Assembly: GCF_001292705.1 (NCBI RefSeq)
Contig: NZ_LGAK01000019.1
Coordinates: forward strand, 35,649-99,648
Length of the DNA stretch: 64,000 bases
Reading direction: 5' to 3'
DNA from: Marinagarivorans algicola
Lineage (GTDB): Bacteria; Pseudomonadota; Gammaproteobacteria; Pseudomonadales; Cellvibrionaceae
Of the stretch, positions 7,836 through 17,250 are shown one piece after another (position 1 is the first letter of the stretch; every line of letters starts with the position of its first letter). The translations under genes and the position numbers were made by a program. The notes under the pieces are model-generated. The model did not search any database, was not told where the DNA came from, and saw nothing but the letters and a program-made list of their open reading frames with translations.

Positions 7836-10829
7836 ATGATGTTTAAACGATCTAAATTGGCAGCCAGTATATCGGTCTGTTTGGTCACTCTGACGGCCCC
7901 TTATATGGCGCCCGGTGCACTGGCGCAAGAGTCGGTGGTTGAAGAGGTGCTCGTACTGGGTATTCGCGGTGCTGCTAAAAAGTCGATTGATCAAAAATGG
8001 GAAGCCAATTCGGTTATTGAATCTATAACCGCAGAAGATATTGGCAAGCTCCCTGATGCCACCATTGCTGACTCGTTACAGCGTGTGACGGGTGTGCAAA
8101 TTAAGCGTGCCGCGGGCGAAGGCTCCAATGTTAATATTCGCGGTTTGTCGCAAGTGACTAGCCTAATCAATGGCGAGCAATTTATTAGTGCTGCGTCGAT
8201 CACAGGCTTACAAGCTAATTTTAGTGATATCCCTGCCGAGCTACTAAGCGGTGTCGATGTTTATAAATCGACCGATGCAGGGCTTATTGCCGGTGGTATT
8301 TCGGGTACGGTTAACCTAAAAACACGACAGCCTTTAGATCTTGATGAAGGTGCCACCGGTGTTGCCAGAATTGAAGCGGCAAACGGGACTTATACTGACC
8401 AGTCGGGCGAAAAACTCACGGGTTTTTTTGGCTATAATGCCGGCGATATGGGTGTGGTCGTGACGGTTTCGGCCTCGGATGCGACGTTAGCGAACTACCG
8501 CTACGGTATGTATGGCGACTTTATTTATCAAGGTTTTGCCGATGACATCTTAAATTCAACATTTGAGACTGATGCCGACGGCAATAAAGTGATTGTGAGT
8601 CAAGAGCCTGGCCAAGATGGCATTGACGAAATTGTATTTGGTAACATTGATTATGGTGTAACCAATAAAATTGCAAACCGTGAGCGTTTAGGCGTTTCGA
8701 GTAGTTTCCAGTACCAGCCCAGCAGCAGTATTGAGTTTTTGGCTGATGTCTTTTATACCAAAATGGATAACGAAGATCTTGCTAGCGGTATCGTGAGTGA
8801 TAGCGCGTGGACTAAAACGCGAGGCTATGTAGTACCGCAAGCGGGTCACTTGATTAATCGCGGTGAAGGTAATTCTGATGAGGGTTTTTCGTTATATACC
8901 ACGGATAATTTCACCTTAAGCGCCCCGCGCGTACTGTCTAAATCGGCCGCCACCGCGACCAGCACTGAATCGGTGAATATTAATTTACAAGCGAACCTTG
9001 TGTTTAATGAATCGCTTGAGGGCTCTGTGCGTTATGTGCACGGCAGTGCCGAGAGCCGTGTCACCAATAATGTGGTCGATGCACACTTAACTAACGGCCG
9101 CCAGCATGGCTTGTATCGCCGTGTTGATGGCGTACGTGAGGCGGCCAACCCTAATGGCTATGAGGGCGCTGTTCCCGTTGGCGTTGACTACCGTGGCAAA
9201 CACCCAACCTTTACATTGCCAGCAGGTTTTGGAACTGACCTCTCAGCGTATGCATTGACATCGACTTTCTCAGAAGGAAACGCCATCGATGAAGCCAGAT
9301 TAGATGCCGTACGTTTTGATGGCACTTTTTTACCCAGTAATACATGGGTTTTTGATGAAGCGTCTATTGACTTTGGTGTACGTGTTGCCCAGCGCGAAGT
9401 GGAGTCTATGAATTATGATTTAGTGGCTCCTTTTACGCGTTTTTTAAATGATGGCCAAGGCGGTATCGAAACCTCTTATGCTAAATGGAAAGACAGCGGC
9501 ATACCTGTATCGGGTGATGGCAGTGATACGATTGGGCGCTTGATTACTTTTGAAGAGCTACAAGAAAGAGGTTTTATCTCAGAAATTTCTGACTTTGGCC
9601 CCGCGAGTGATGGCAACAGTTATTTCTTTATTGACCCTAAAACGATGGTTGATGCTGAAGGGTTTCAAAATGCCATTTACCCAGGTAATGTCCGCGCGCC
9701 TAATTGGTTTAACTCGTATAAAGTTGAAGAAGATAACGTCAATCTTTATGTGCAAGCCAATTTTGAAGGTCAGCTAGGCATATTCCCTTACAGTGGTAAT
9801 GTGGGTGTGCAAGGGGTTGGTAGCGAAATTGCTGTGACCGGTTACGGGAGCGGCTTAACGTCAACGCTGGATATTGCAGGGCAAGATATTAAAGCGATCA
9901 GTGGTGCGCCAGGGCCTTTAGTGTCTACTACCGTCACCACCAAAAAAACCTACGACTATTTACCGCGATTAAACTTTTCGATTGATTTACTCGATAGCTT
10001 AAAAGCGCGAGTGTCTTATACTAAAAACTTGACGCAGCTTGATGCGAGATTGCTGGGTGCGGGTGCTCAATTAACTCAAATCGCTTATACGCAGCCTGAG
10101 CTAGCGGGTGTTTTTGGTGTGAGGCAAATTACTGAAAACGGCAATCCTTTACTTGACCCTTGGAGCTCTACTAACTTAGATATTAGCCTTGAGTGGTATT
10201 TTAATGATAATGGCTTATTCAATGTAGGCTTGTATCAAATTGATATTGATAGCTTCCCGACGACAGTTACCGGTACGGTAAAAGGTGTTGCAGATACCGA
10301 TGGTGTTGTACGCAATAATGGTATTCCTTCAATTACTCAAGAAAATGGTCGCGGTGGTCAGTTAACGGGTATTGAAATAGGTTATCAGCAGGCGTATGAC
10401 TTTTTGCCTGGCATCTTAAGCGGCTTAGGCTCTAATATTAATGTTACCCTCGCCGATGGTGATGGCGGTACGCCAGACTTTTATGGTAACGAAAATATAT
10501 TGCCTGATAATTCTAAAGAGCAATTTAACTTTATTTTATGGTATCAAAAAGGCCCTATTCAAGCGCGTATTGCTTACAACTATCGAAGTGATATTTATAA
10601 CGGTAATGCTGGCGTTACTGGGAACCACCAATTAGCGAGCTTTAATGCGCCGACCGAGTATGTTGATGCTTCTTTTAACTACACTATTAACGATAACTTT
10701 GAGGTGTATGTACAAGGGCAAAACATTACTGAAGAGTATGAAGAGTCTTATTTACAGTGGGAAGGTAATCGCGCTAGCCAAAATATTTTTGAAGCACGTT
10801 ACACTTTAGGGGTGATTGGCCGCTTTTAA
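7836..10829 (+). CDS. TonB-dependent receptor, mannooligosaccharide uptake
   Basis: A 997-aa outer-membrane receptor of the Xanthomonas/Caulobacter (TIGR01782-like) type. It has a cationic signal peptide ending in GALAQE, a TonB-box-like segment (VVEEVLVLGIRG), then a plug domain recognisable from SVIESITAEDIGKLPDATIADSLQRV-type wording, VNIRGLSQVTSLINGEQ and VDVYKSTDAGLIAGGISGTVNLKT. The long beta-barrel ends in an aromatic residue (YTLGVIGRF), as needed for outer-membrane assembly. ATG 7836 is preferred, with AAAGAG 9 bases upstream; a TTG at 7827 and an ATG at 7839 are alternatives. Placed between GH26 and GH5-like genes and divergent from GH26, it most likely imports mannan oligosaccharides, an inference from context. 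Confidence 0.93.
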   Translation: MMFKRSKLAASISVCLVTLTAPYMAPGALAQESVVEEVLVLGIRGAAKKSIDQKWEANSVIESITAEDIGKLPDATIADSLQRVTGVQIKRAAGEGSNVNIRGLSQVTSLINGEQFISAASITGLQANFSDIPAELLSGVDVYKSTDAGLIAGGISGTVNLKTRQPLDLDEGATGVARIEAANGTYTDQSGEKLTGFFGYNAGDMGVVVTVSASDATLANYRYGMYGDFIYQGFADDILNSTFETDADGNKVIVSQEPGQDGIDEIVFGNIDYGVTNKIANRERLGVSSSFQYQPSSSIEFLADVFYTKMDNEDLASGIVSDSAWTKTRGYVVPQAGHLINRGEGNSDEGFSLYTTDNFTLSAPRVLSKSAATATSTESVNINLQANLVFNESLEGSVRYVHGSAESRVTNNVVDAHLTNGRQHGLYRRVDGVREAANPNGYEGAVPVGVDYRGKHPTFTLPAGFGTDLSAYALTSTFSEGNAIDEARLDAVRFDGTFLPSNTWVFDEASIDFGVRVAQREVESMNYDLVAPFTRFLNDGQGGIETSYAKWKDSGIPVSGDGSDTIGRLITFEELQERGFISEISDFGPASDGNSYFFIDPKTMVDAEGFQNAIYPGNVRAPNWFNSYKVEEDNVNLYVQANFEGQLGIFPYSGNVGVQGVGSEIAVTGYGSGLTSTLDIAGQDIKAISGAPGPLVSTTVTTKKTYDYLPRLNFSIDLLDSLKARVSYTKNLTQLDARLLGAGAQLTQIAYTQPELAGVFGVRQITENGNPLLDPWSSTNLDISLEWYFNDNGLFNVGLYQIDIDSFPTTVTGTVKGVADTDGVVRNNGIPSITQENGRGGQLTGIEIGYQQAYDFLPGILSGLGSNINVTLADGDGGTPDFYGNENILPDNSKEQFNFILWYQKGPIQARIAYNYRSDIYNGNAGVTGNHQLASFNAPTEYVDASFNYTINDNFEVYVQGQNITEEYEESYLQWEGNRASQNIFEARYTLGVIGRF

Positions 10830-10850
10830 TCGCACGTAGTTGTTATGAAT

Positions 10851-10887
10851 AACCCCCTTTATTGAGGCTGATATGAAGGGGGTTTTT
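10851..10887 (+). terminator. Rho-independent terminator after the TonB receptor gene
   Basis: AACCCCCTT pairs with AAGGGGGTT across a 16-base loop, followed by a T-run. It lies 21 bases after the receptor stop codon and separates it, at least partly, from the next gene. Confidence 0.8.
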
Positions 10888-10948
10888 GTCACTCAATATT
10901 AAAATATTGCTCTTTAGTCGAGTACTTTTATTTTTCAAATGGTTTTTT

Positions 10949-12676
10949 ATGATGCAGAATATCAAGTGGCTGATCGCGGCGACGATAGCTTTAAGCCTTT
11001 GTGCTTGCGCAACGCAAGGCTCTAAACACAAACACTCTGAGCGCGATGCAAAAATAGTATCATTCAGTTCGTTAGCCTTTAAAGAGAGTCCGCATCAATT
11101 TGATGTGGTGGATATCGATGTTCATTTGGTTGCGCAGTGGCAAGATCCTTATGTATCGAGTGATGTCGCATTAGATTTAGAAATAACAACGCCCTCGGGT
11201 GAGCAAAAATTATTGCCAGGTTATTACCTTAACGGTAAAAGCCAAGCACCTTCGCACTGGAAGGTGAAGATAGCCCCTCACGAGCCGGGCCTTTACAAAG
11301 TGCGCGCAAAACTCACAGATAATAATGTTGTGGTATACGGCGAGTACAAAAATTTAACGGTTACACCATCACCTAAAAAAGGTTTTATTCGCAATTATGA
11401 TGGTTGGTCATTCGTTTATGATAACGGTGATTTATTTCGCAGCATAGGCCAAAACTTTGGCTGGGAAGCGCGACATAATGATGACTCTAGGTATTTTAAA
11501 GCACTGCATGAAGATAAGCGCTTTAGTTATGACGAAATGATTCCAAAATTGCGTGCCAGTGGCGCCAATACTATTCGCACATGGATGATTTACTGGAACT
11601 TACCGGTAGACTGGAAAAACACCGCCAACTCTGAGCGATATACCAATACCACCGATCGCTTTAACCAAAGCGGCATTGCACGTCTAGATCAAATGCTAGA
11701 AATTGCACAAGCACAAGATATGAAAGTGATCTTATCACTCGATAGCCACGCGGGTTTTATTGGCGAAGGCTGGGCACTCAATAATTACAATACGGCCAAT
11801 GGCGGCCCCGTGAGTGACCCTGCAGCGTTTTTTACCGATAGCAGCGCCAAGCAGCTTTATAAAGATAAGTTGCGTTATGTTGTGGCGCGCTGGAGCTACT
11901 CTTCAGCCATATTGGCGTGGGAGTTTTTTAATGAAATCGATAATATCATCTACTCTGGACCAGAGCATACCGCTATTGTGAGCGATGAAGCCGTTGTGCA
12001 ATGGCAAAATGAAGTGGGTGAATACCTGAAGGCGATTGATTTCCATGAGCATATTACGACAACCAGTATTTCACACCGCGATGTGAAAGGTTTGTTTGAG
12101 TTACCGTCGATCGATTTGTCTCAAACCCATCTGTATAAAGTGACCGACCGCATTCCTGAGATTATTAGTGAAAAAAATGCCGCCTATGCACAGCCTTATT
12201 TTGTAGGTGAGTACAGTGCAGAGTGGGATTGGTCGGTTAATTTTGATGAGATTAGCGACACAATGATTACCGATTTTAAACGAGGCTTGTGGTATGGCTT
12301 GTTTGCTGAGACACCGATTTTACCCTTGACGTGGTGGTGGGAGTATTTTGATAAGCACGATGTCTCTCGTTACATGAGACACGTTGAAGTGATCAATCGT
12401 CTCATGCTCGCCGGTGGCAATTTGCAGCGCTACCCTACACCGGCGGTAGCCGAAGGCATTTATACGGCAGCGGTCGCGAATACCGATAAGGCCTTTATTT
12501 ACCTGCTGAATAAAACGGATCAAGCGCAGAGCGTGAACCTGAGTCAATTTGTACCTGCTAAACGAGATTACCAAATTTTTGATGGCGATAGTGGGGTTTA
12601 TTTAAGCGATCATGACCGTCAAAATCTTACACTGAATGCACAAGGTAATTACATTGTGATATTTAGTAAAAATTAG
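10949..12676 (+). CDS. GH5-like beta-mannanase lipoprotein with N-terminal DUF5060-like domain
   Basis: A 575-aa protein with a lipoprotein signal (ALSLCAC, likely lipidated Cys20), an immunoglobulin-like N-terminal domain of the DUF5060 kind (about 38-135, WKVKIAPHEPGLYKVRAKL), and a clan-A TIM-barrel catalytic domain. The acid/base Glu is in WEFFNEIDN (Glu329) and the nucleophile in FVGEYSAEW (Glu421), with aromatic-rich WWWEYF after it, as in GH5-type mannanases. ATG at 10949 is chosen because an in-frame TTG at 10886 falls inside the preceding terminator; no good ribosome binding site is seen. It probably trims mannan oligosaccharides at the cell envelope. The GH5 call rests on motifs; substrate is inferred from its neighbours. 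Confidence 0.85.
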   Translation: MMQNIKWLIAATIALSLCACATQGSKHKHSERDAKIVSFSSLAFKESPHQFDVVDIDVHLVAQWQDPYVSSDVALDLEITTPSGEQKLLPGYYLNGKSQAPSHWKVKIAPHEPGLYKVRAKLTDNNVVVYGEYKNLTVTPSPKKGFIRNYDGWSFVYDNGDLFRSIGQNFGWEARHNDDSRYFKALHEDKRFSYDEMIPKLRASGANTIRTWMIYWNLPVDWKNTANSERYTNTTDRFNQSGIARLDQMLEIAQAQDMKVILSLDSHAGFIGEGWALNNYNTANGGPVSDPAAFFTDSSAKQLYKDKLRYVVARWSYSSAILAWEFFNEIDNIIYSGPEHTAIVSDEAVVQWQNEVGEYLKAIDFHEHITTTSISHRDVKGLFELPSIDLSQTHLYKVTDRIPEIISEKNAAYAQPYFVGEYSAEWDWSVNFDEISDTMITDFKRGLWYGLFAETPILPLTWWWEYFDKHDVSRYMRHVEVINRLMLAGGNLQRYPTPAVAEGIYTAAVANTDKAFIYLLNKTDQAQSVNLSQFVPAKRDYQIFDGDSGVYLSDHDRQNLTLNAQGNYIVIFSKN

Positions 12677-12706
12677 TCTTCCCTTGGGTTAGTTTGTTTA
12701 ACCTTT

Positions 12707-12731
12707 ACCCCTAGCAATAGGGGTTTTTTTT
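12707..12731 (+). terminator. Rho-independent terminator after the GH5-like gene
   Basis: ACCCCTA and TAGGGGT pair around a GCAA tetraloop and are followed by an eight-T run, a textbook terminator 30 bases after the stop codon. Confidence 0.92.
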
Positions 12732-12945
12732 GCCTGTTATTTGCTGATACGCTGCATAGATCAGGTGCCAATAGGTTGAACCGAGTCTGCGCAAGGGGTT
12801 ATAGGGTTATTCTTTGATCTGGCATGAGTGCTCTCTATGTGTCAGGCTAGATGGGTTGACCACTACAGTTTTTAATCGCGAATTTACCTTAATACCTAGC
12901 ACGGCCTGCCGATAACCTATGAAACTGTCCTGAAACGGGTTAACT

Positions 12946-13881
12946 ATGCAGCGCTTTTGTTTTTCCAATCCGCATCGTCAAGCGTTTACCCTGTTGTGGC
13001 TAGGGGTTTTGATGGCTGCGATACCGTTGTTTGCAGCATATGCTAATGGGTTTAACTACACCCAAGGTATCGAGACCAGTAGTTGGCGCTTTGAAGGGTC
13101 GGTTTTTGAATGCAGTATTGTGCATACTATGCCTTTTTACGGTGATGCGGTTTTCACAGCGCGGGCAGGTGAAACCGCGACTTTTGCACTACAAGCGAAG
13201 ACTTCACGACTCAAAACAGGTAAAGCGTTACTGCGCATGGAGCCTCCTAAGTGGCGACATAATTTGCAGCGTATTGACTTGGGCTACGTAGGTGTTAGGC
13301 AAGGATTAGAACCGGTACACTTGGGCGCACGTTATGCTGAGCGCATATTGACCGAGCTCAATACAGGCTATGAAATGCAGTTAACGCGAATGCCTTGGTA
13401 TGGTGCAGAAGCTTCCAGTCATATCCACGTTAGCCCTATTGGGTTTAAAGAGGTTTATCAGCGTTATTTAGGCTGCTTGAGTGATTTACTGCCTGTTAAT
13501 TTTGACCAAATACGGCGCACAGCTATTTACTTTGGCATGGGAACTTTTGAGCCGCTCTCTCAAAGCCAAAAAACGCAACTCGACCATATTGTTACCTACT
13601 ACCAAGCAGACCCATCGATTACTGAGTTTTATATTGACGGTCATACCGATAGTATTGATACCAGGGCAAACAATTATACGTTAGCTGAAAACCGCGCCAA
13701 AGAGGTGAGTGCCTACTTGGTGAGCCAAGGCTTACCAGAAGATCAAATGGTTGTACGTTGGCATGGCGAGCGTTACCCGGCTGCGAGCAACCATACTAAA
13801 CAGGGCAGGGCGAAAAATCGTCGGGTAACGATTCGGTTAGAGCGATCAGCGACACCGCCTGCCGGTGCTACAGCAAAATAG
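12946..13881 (+). CDS. motY: MotY, sodium-driven flagellar motor T-ring protein (OmpA family)
   Basis: A 311-aa exported protein with an N-terminal hydrophobic signal (about 12-34), an N-terminal MotY domain (SSWRFEGSVFECSIVHTMPFYG, RAGETATFALQAK) and a C-terminal OmpA/peptidoglycan-binding domain (about 185-305) with VDGHTDS-like YIDGHTDS, NYTLAENRAKEV and KNRRVTIRLER. The LLPVNFDQIRRTAIYF block is characteristic of MotY. The family forms the T ring with MotX and anchors the stator of Na+-driven polar flagella. No other flagellar gene is in the window; motY is often placed alone. Length is close to the family's usual size. Confidence 0.92.
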   Translation: MQRFCFSNPHRQAFTLLWLGVLMAAIPLFAAYANGFNYTQGIETSSWRFEGSVFECSIVHTMPFYGDAVFTARAGETATFALQAKTSRLKTGKALLRMEPPKWRHNLQRIDLGYVGVRQGLEPVHLGARYAERILTELNTGYEMQLTRMPWYGAEASSHIHVSPIGFKEVYQRYLGCLSDLLPVNFDQIRRTAIYFGMGTFEPLSQSQKTQLDHIVTYYQADPSITEFYIDGHTDSIDTRANNYTLAENRAKEVSAYLVSQGLPEDQMVVRWHGERYPAASNHTKQGRAKNRRVTIRLERSATPPAGATAK

Positions 13882-13892
13882 ACGTATTATGT

Positions 13893-14135
13893 TTACAGTC
13901 CAAAAAGTGTAGCAATGGTATAGTAGGTAAAAGCATTGAGTGTTAGTAAGACCACTAGTGCACATGCACGGTTGCGAATGAGACGTTGTCGACTAGCCGG
14001 TGGGTTAAGGCCCAAAACTTTAATGTGATGTTGCTTTTGCTCCTGAAGTCCTTGAATGCCTGAATGCTGCTGTGCGGCTACACGCTGAATGAGTTCTATA
14101 TTGTCTAAGTTAAAATGTCCATCGTATACCAACAT
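13893..14135 (-). CDS. Small single-pass membrane protein, unknown function
   Basis: An 80-aa protein with a charged N-terminal half and one C-terminal membrane segment (ALVVLLTLNAFTYYTIATLF), so probably C-tail-anchored. AAGGA lies 6 bases before the ATG, which makes translation convincing. It is convergent with motY, 11 bases apart. I do not recognise the family; nothing ties it to the flagellar motor beyond position. Confidence 0.65.
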   Translation of the reverse strand: MLVYDGHFNLDNIELIQRVAAQQHSGIQGLQEQKQHHIKVLGLNPPASRQRLIRNRACALVVLLTLNAFTYYTIATLFGL

Positions 14136-14504
14136 GGCGGTTCCTTATTGATTAACTGTAACAAAAGTGAAGCTATGGCTCACACTGTATAGTCATCTTA
14201 AGTATTCATGCGGATATTGACTAGATGAAGTTGCCGAGTGAGTGTGTAGGACATTGACCATTGCCAACCGATGGCATAGCTAAGACTGCATGCTATTGGA
14301 TTGTTTTGAGTATTTAGTTATAGCTCGTCAGTTAAAGACCTTGCATGCTCGATCTTGCATGCTATGTCAGGCTGGATGATTTTAGAGGCGCTGGAGGCAA
14401 GTAGGGGAGTTAGGGCGTTAGGCCTATAGGCCGAAGTCAGTGGCCGTGCGCATAAATAATGGTCGCAACCACAATATAAGGCCTAAAACTAGTGAGCATA
14501 ATGA
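14136..14504. other. Intergenic gap, no gene seen
   Basis: A 369-base stretch without a credible reading frame. It holds a direct repeat of TTGCATGCT (around 14340-14363) and a GGCCTATAGGCC palindrome near 14421. No function is apparent. Confidence 0.5.
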
Positions 14505-15110
14505 TTAAGAGGGTTTAGTAAAAAACTGGAAGGCGCGGCTCATAAGTGATGCCCTTCTAGGAAACACTGTTTTATAGTGCCTTACTTGATGTTGTTTGGG
14601 GTTAACATGGCAATGTACTCTAGCTTCTTCATAGTCATCAAGTGTACCGATATGTGCCACTAAAAACATTTTATACATCCCTGTGCGGGTTTCAAAGCGA
14701 CTAGAGTGACTATCGAGATAGCTCATGACTAATTGGCTACCATGGACACTTTCGGTTTTTAATTGGCAGATTTTTTGTGCGTCAATTTCATCGAAGGGTG
14801 TTAGTGCATAATTGCGCGACAGATTAAACTGGGTAATTGTGCTATTACTGTGAGTAATGTAAAGCTTATTAAAGGTCAGCACGAGTAAGCTCAGTGTTAT
14901 GCACAGTGAGCCCCCTAGTATGATAGGTTTTAATAGCGCCTTATGAGCAGGCGCTTGCTTGTTATGGGGGCTAATGTGGGTACTGGTGCTGGCTGTACTG
15001 TCTTGTGTTGGGATTGCTAATGATGGAAAGTCAGGTTCATTGGTTGTTGCCATGCTGCTGCCTATCGTCGATCGTGTTGTTAAGGGCTCTTCAGTATTAT
15101 GCGACTGCAA
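14505..15110 (-). CDS. Hypothetical membrane protein with C-terminal extracytoplasmic domain
   Basis: A 201-aa protein with a Ser/Thr-rich N-terminal tail (about 1-58), one membrane helix (ILGGSLCITLSLLVLTF, about 63-82), and a C-terminal domain of about 115 residues with three cysteines. A TTG at 15110 with GATGAGA just upstream is one possible start; the ATG at 15053 (residue 20) is the alternative. No family was recognised. The neighbour on the same strand ends 261 bases away, so it is probably transcribed alone. Confidence 0.6.
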   Translation of the reverse strand: MQSHNTEEPLTTRSTIGSSMATTNEPDFPSLAIPTQDSTASTSTHISPHNKQAPAHKALLKPIILGGSLCITLSLLVLTFNKLYITHSNSTITQFNLSRNYALTPFDEIDAQKICQLKTESVHGSQLVMSYLDSHSSRFETRTGMYKMFLVAHIGTLDDYEEARVHCHVNPKQHQVRHYKTVFPRRASLMSRAFQFFTKPS

Positions 15111-15371
15111 AATCTCATCTTTTAGTCCTTATATCCCTTGCTCGGCCACGGGCTTAACTTGTGCCATCCTTTACGTCGAGTTTTACAGTCCAATAGGTAG
15201 TGCATATGTACTCATTTAGTGACTTGCCAAGAGGTTTTTCAAACTGGCCCAACAATGACAGTTATAGTAGATAAAATACACGAATAGCGCTATCGGCTTG
15301 TTATACCGTTTTATGCATATCATTGTCATTGTTAGAGGCTGCTAAATGGGTTGACTTGATCGTACGCTGTA

Positions 15372-16520
15372 TTAACGTAATTTGAACGCCATTAAGCCGC
15401 CTTTAGCCAGCAGGCTGGCAATGATCAAACAACCCGTCGCATTTAAGATCATGTGTATAGGTGCAATAGCGATACCACTGAGCGCATCGGTAATTAACGC
15501 CTGGTTACCCAGCAGAGGAATACTGGCAATCAGCAGTGTTGTTTTTTGACTGGCCAGTAAAACATACAGCCCAGTGGCCGTAGGCAATAGTGTCACTAGT
15601 TGCGTATAGGTCTGCGAGTCTTTTAGTGAGCGTGCTCTCAAAGAGATAAACAAGAGTAGCGAGTTAGCCATGAGAATTAAAGGTAATAGCAAAATAAAAA
15701 CAATCATATAATCACTGATGCTTAGATCAAGCCGAAGGCCCAGTGCTGATGCGGGTGCTAGTGCGATGGCCAGTGCTTGACCAGCTAAAGCCATAAGCAT
15801 CACAATGAGTGATAAACTACAGGCCATAAGCCATTTACCGGCAAACAATATCGGCTTGGCAACAGGGGTGAGTAGGAGTGTCTCAAGGGTTCTACCTTCG
15901 CGCTCGCCGGCAGCCATTTCGGTGGCAATTCCGGCGCAAGCAATAAAAGCAACCAGCACTAAAAATAGCGGAACCGACCCTAAAACTCGCATGGCCATTT
16001 GCTGTGCTTGCGCCGTATTGACATCAATAATTTGGCCGACATGTACCGCTTGCGGGCTAACGCCGCGCAAGATTAAGCGCTGTGCGCCAAGTGTTTTAAA
16101 CCAGCGATTAGCAATGTGTTTAACACGACTGGCGGTGGCGTGTTGTTCGCTGCGTGATAGATCCCATATTAGTTCGATATTGGCAGTGCGTTGCGCGTTA
16201 AAGTGTCTTTCAAAGTGTTCAGGAATATGCAATACCATAGGAACTTTGCCAATACGTACTTGCTGGTGAGCATCGCCTTCGAATGTCTTTGTTTGAATAC
16301 CGTTGGCATGCAGCTGTGCAATGAGCGGCGCGGCGTTCTGAGGGTTAATCACCGGCAGTGTAAACTCGGCAGGCTTTTGTTGTAGAATGACAACAAAATT
16401 TAATACGCCATAGCTCGTCAAGGCAAATAAAAGCGGCATAAGTAAAATGGGCAACACGCCTTTAAGGTCTCGGCGGGTATCTAGCCATTCTTTTTTAAAA
16501 ACAACCCAGAGTTCACGCAT
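15372..16520 (-). CDS. ABC-2 type exporter permease (NatB-like)
   Basis: A 382-aa integral membrane subunit. One membrane helix near the N-terminus (VLPILLMPLLFALTSYGVLN) follows the cytosolic WVVFKKEWLDTRRD start; then comes a large extracytoplasmic domain (about 45-175) and five to six helices to the end. The EREGRTLETLLLTPV block after the second helix is typical of NatB/YhaP-like ABC-2 permeases. Its start overlaps the end of the ATPase gene by 8 bases, so the two are translationally coupled. Substrate cannot be told; the NatAB name implies Na+ extrusion in Bacillus, which need not hold here. Confidence 0.88.
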   Translation of the reverse strand: MRELWVVFKKEWLDTRRDLKGVLPILLMPLLFALTSYGVLNFVVILQQKPAEFTLPVINPQNAAPLIAQLHANGIQTKTFEGDAHQQVRIGKVPMVLHIPEHFERHFNAQRTANIELIWDLSRSEQHATASRVKHIANRWFKTLGAQRLILRGVSPQAVHVGQIIDVNTAQAQQMAMRVLGSVPLFLVLVAFIACAGIATEMAAGEREGRTLETLLLTPVAKPILFAGKWLMACSLSLIVMLMALAGQALAIALAPASALGLRLDLSISDYMIVFILLLPLILMANSLLLFISLRARSLKDSQTYTQLVTLLPTATGLYVLLASQKTTLLIASIPLLGNQALITDALSGIAIAPIHMILNATGCLIIASLLAKGGLMAFKLR

Positions 16521-17250
16521 GCCGAGCCTCCTGTGCGGCTTGGCAATAATGCGCGAAGGCGCTTTCTAAGTCGTCGCTTGGTGTGCTGGCGATAATGGCT
16601 TGCGGTGAGCCGTGAATGGCCACGCGTCCGTGAGTGATAATGGTAATATTTTGGCACAGGTGATTAACCTCGTGCATTAGGTGGCTTGAGAAAATAAGCC
16701 CTGTTCCTTGATTCAATTGTTGTTGTAATAGGTGGCGCACGGCACGTGTTGTGAGTACGTCGAGGCCGTTAGTCGGTTCATCCAATATCAAATACGGAGG
16801 TTCGTGCACCAAGGCGCGGGCAAGGGCAACTTTCATGCGCTCGCCCTGGGAAAAGCCTAAGGTTTTACGGTGCAAAATATCATCCATATCTAACTGTGCT
16901 GCTAGTTCTGAAATGCGCTGTCGAGTGTGTGCGCTTTTAAGGCCATATAAGTGTGCAAAATATTGAATGTTTTCGGCAGCCGTAAGACGAGTATATAAGC
17001 CACAGTTATCGGGCAGTACGCCTAGTTTTTTTTGTGCAGCAACAGGGCTCTTAAGCACATTAATACCATCAATACTGAGGCGGCCGGCATCGGGCGCTAT
17101 CAGCCCGCACAGCATGCGTAAACTACTGGTTTTACCTGCTCCGTTGGGGCCGAGTAAGCCAAGGCTGGTACCAGGCTGTAAGCTGAAGCTCACATCTTTA
17201 ACGGCCTGCGTTGTACCAAAACTTTTTTGTAGGCTCTGTACTTCAATCAT
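16513..17250 (-). CDS. ABC exporter ATP-binding protein (NatA-like)
   Basis: A 245-aa cytoplasmic ATPase that powers the downstream permease. Walker A is GPNGAGKTS (34-42), the signature is FSQGERMK, Walker B is LILDEPTNGLD, and the switch histidine is in IFSSHLMHE, all intact. The gene overlaps the upstream hydrolase stop by 4 bases (ATGA) and the downstream permease by 8 bases, so the three form a tight operon. Confidence 0.92.
   Translation of the reverse strand: MIEVQSLQKSFGTTQAVKDVSFSLQPGTSLGLLGPNGAGKTSSLRMLCGLIAPDAGRLSIDGINVLKSPVAAQKKLGVLPDNCGLYTRLTAAENIQYFAHLYGLKSAHTRQRISELAAQLDMDDILHRKTLGFSQGERMKVALARALVHEPPYLILDEPTNGLDVLTTRAVRHLLQQQLNQGTGLIFSSHLMHEVNHLCQNITIITHGRVAIHGSPQAIIASTPSDDLESAFAHYCQAAQEARHA

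Noticed and set aside
10886..10948. TTG start extending the GH5-like protein by 21 residues
   Set aside because: The TTG falls inside the T-run of the preceding terminator and has no ribosome binding site.
15805..16269. 154-aa plus-strand frame
   Set aside because: It lies entirely antisense to the permease gene, which has clear family motifs; the frame is Ser/Ala/Arg-rich low-complexity typical of a shadow.
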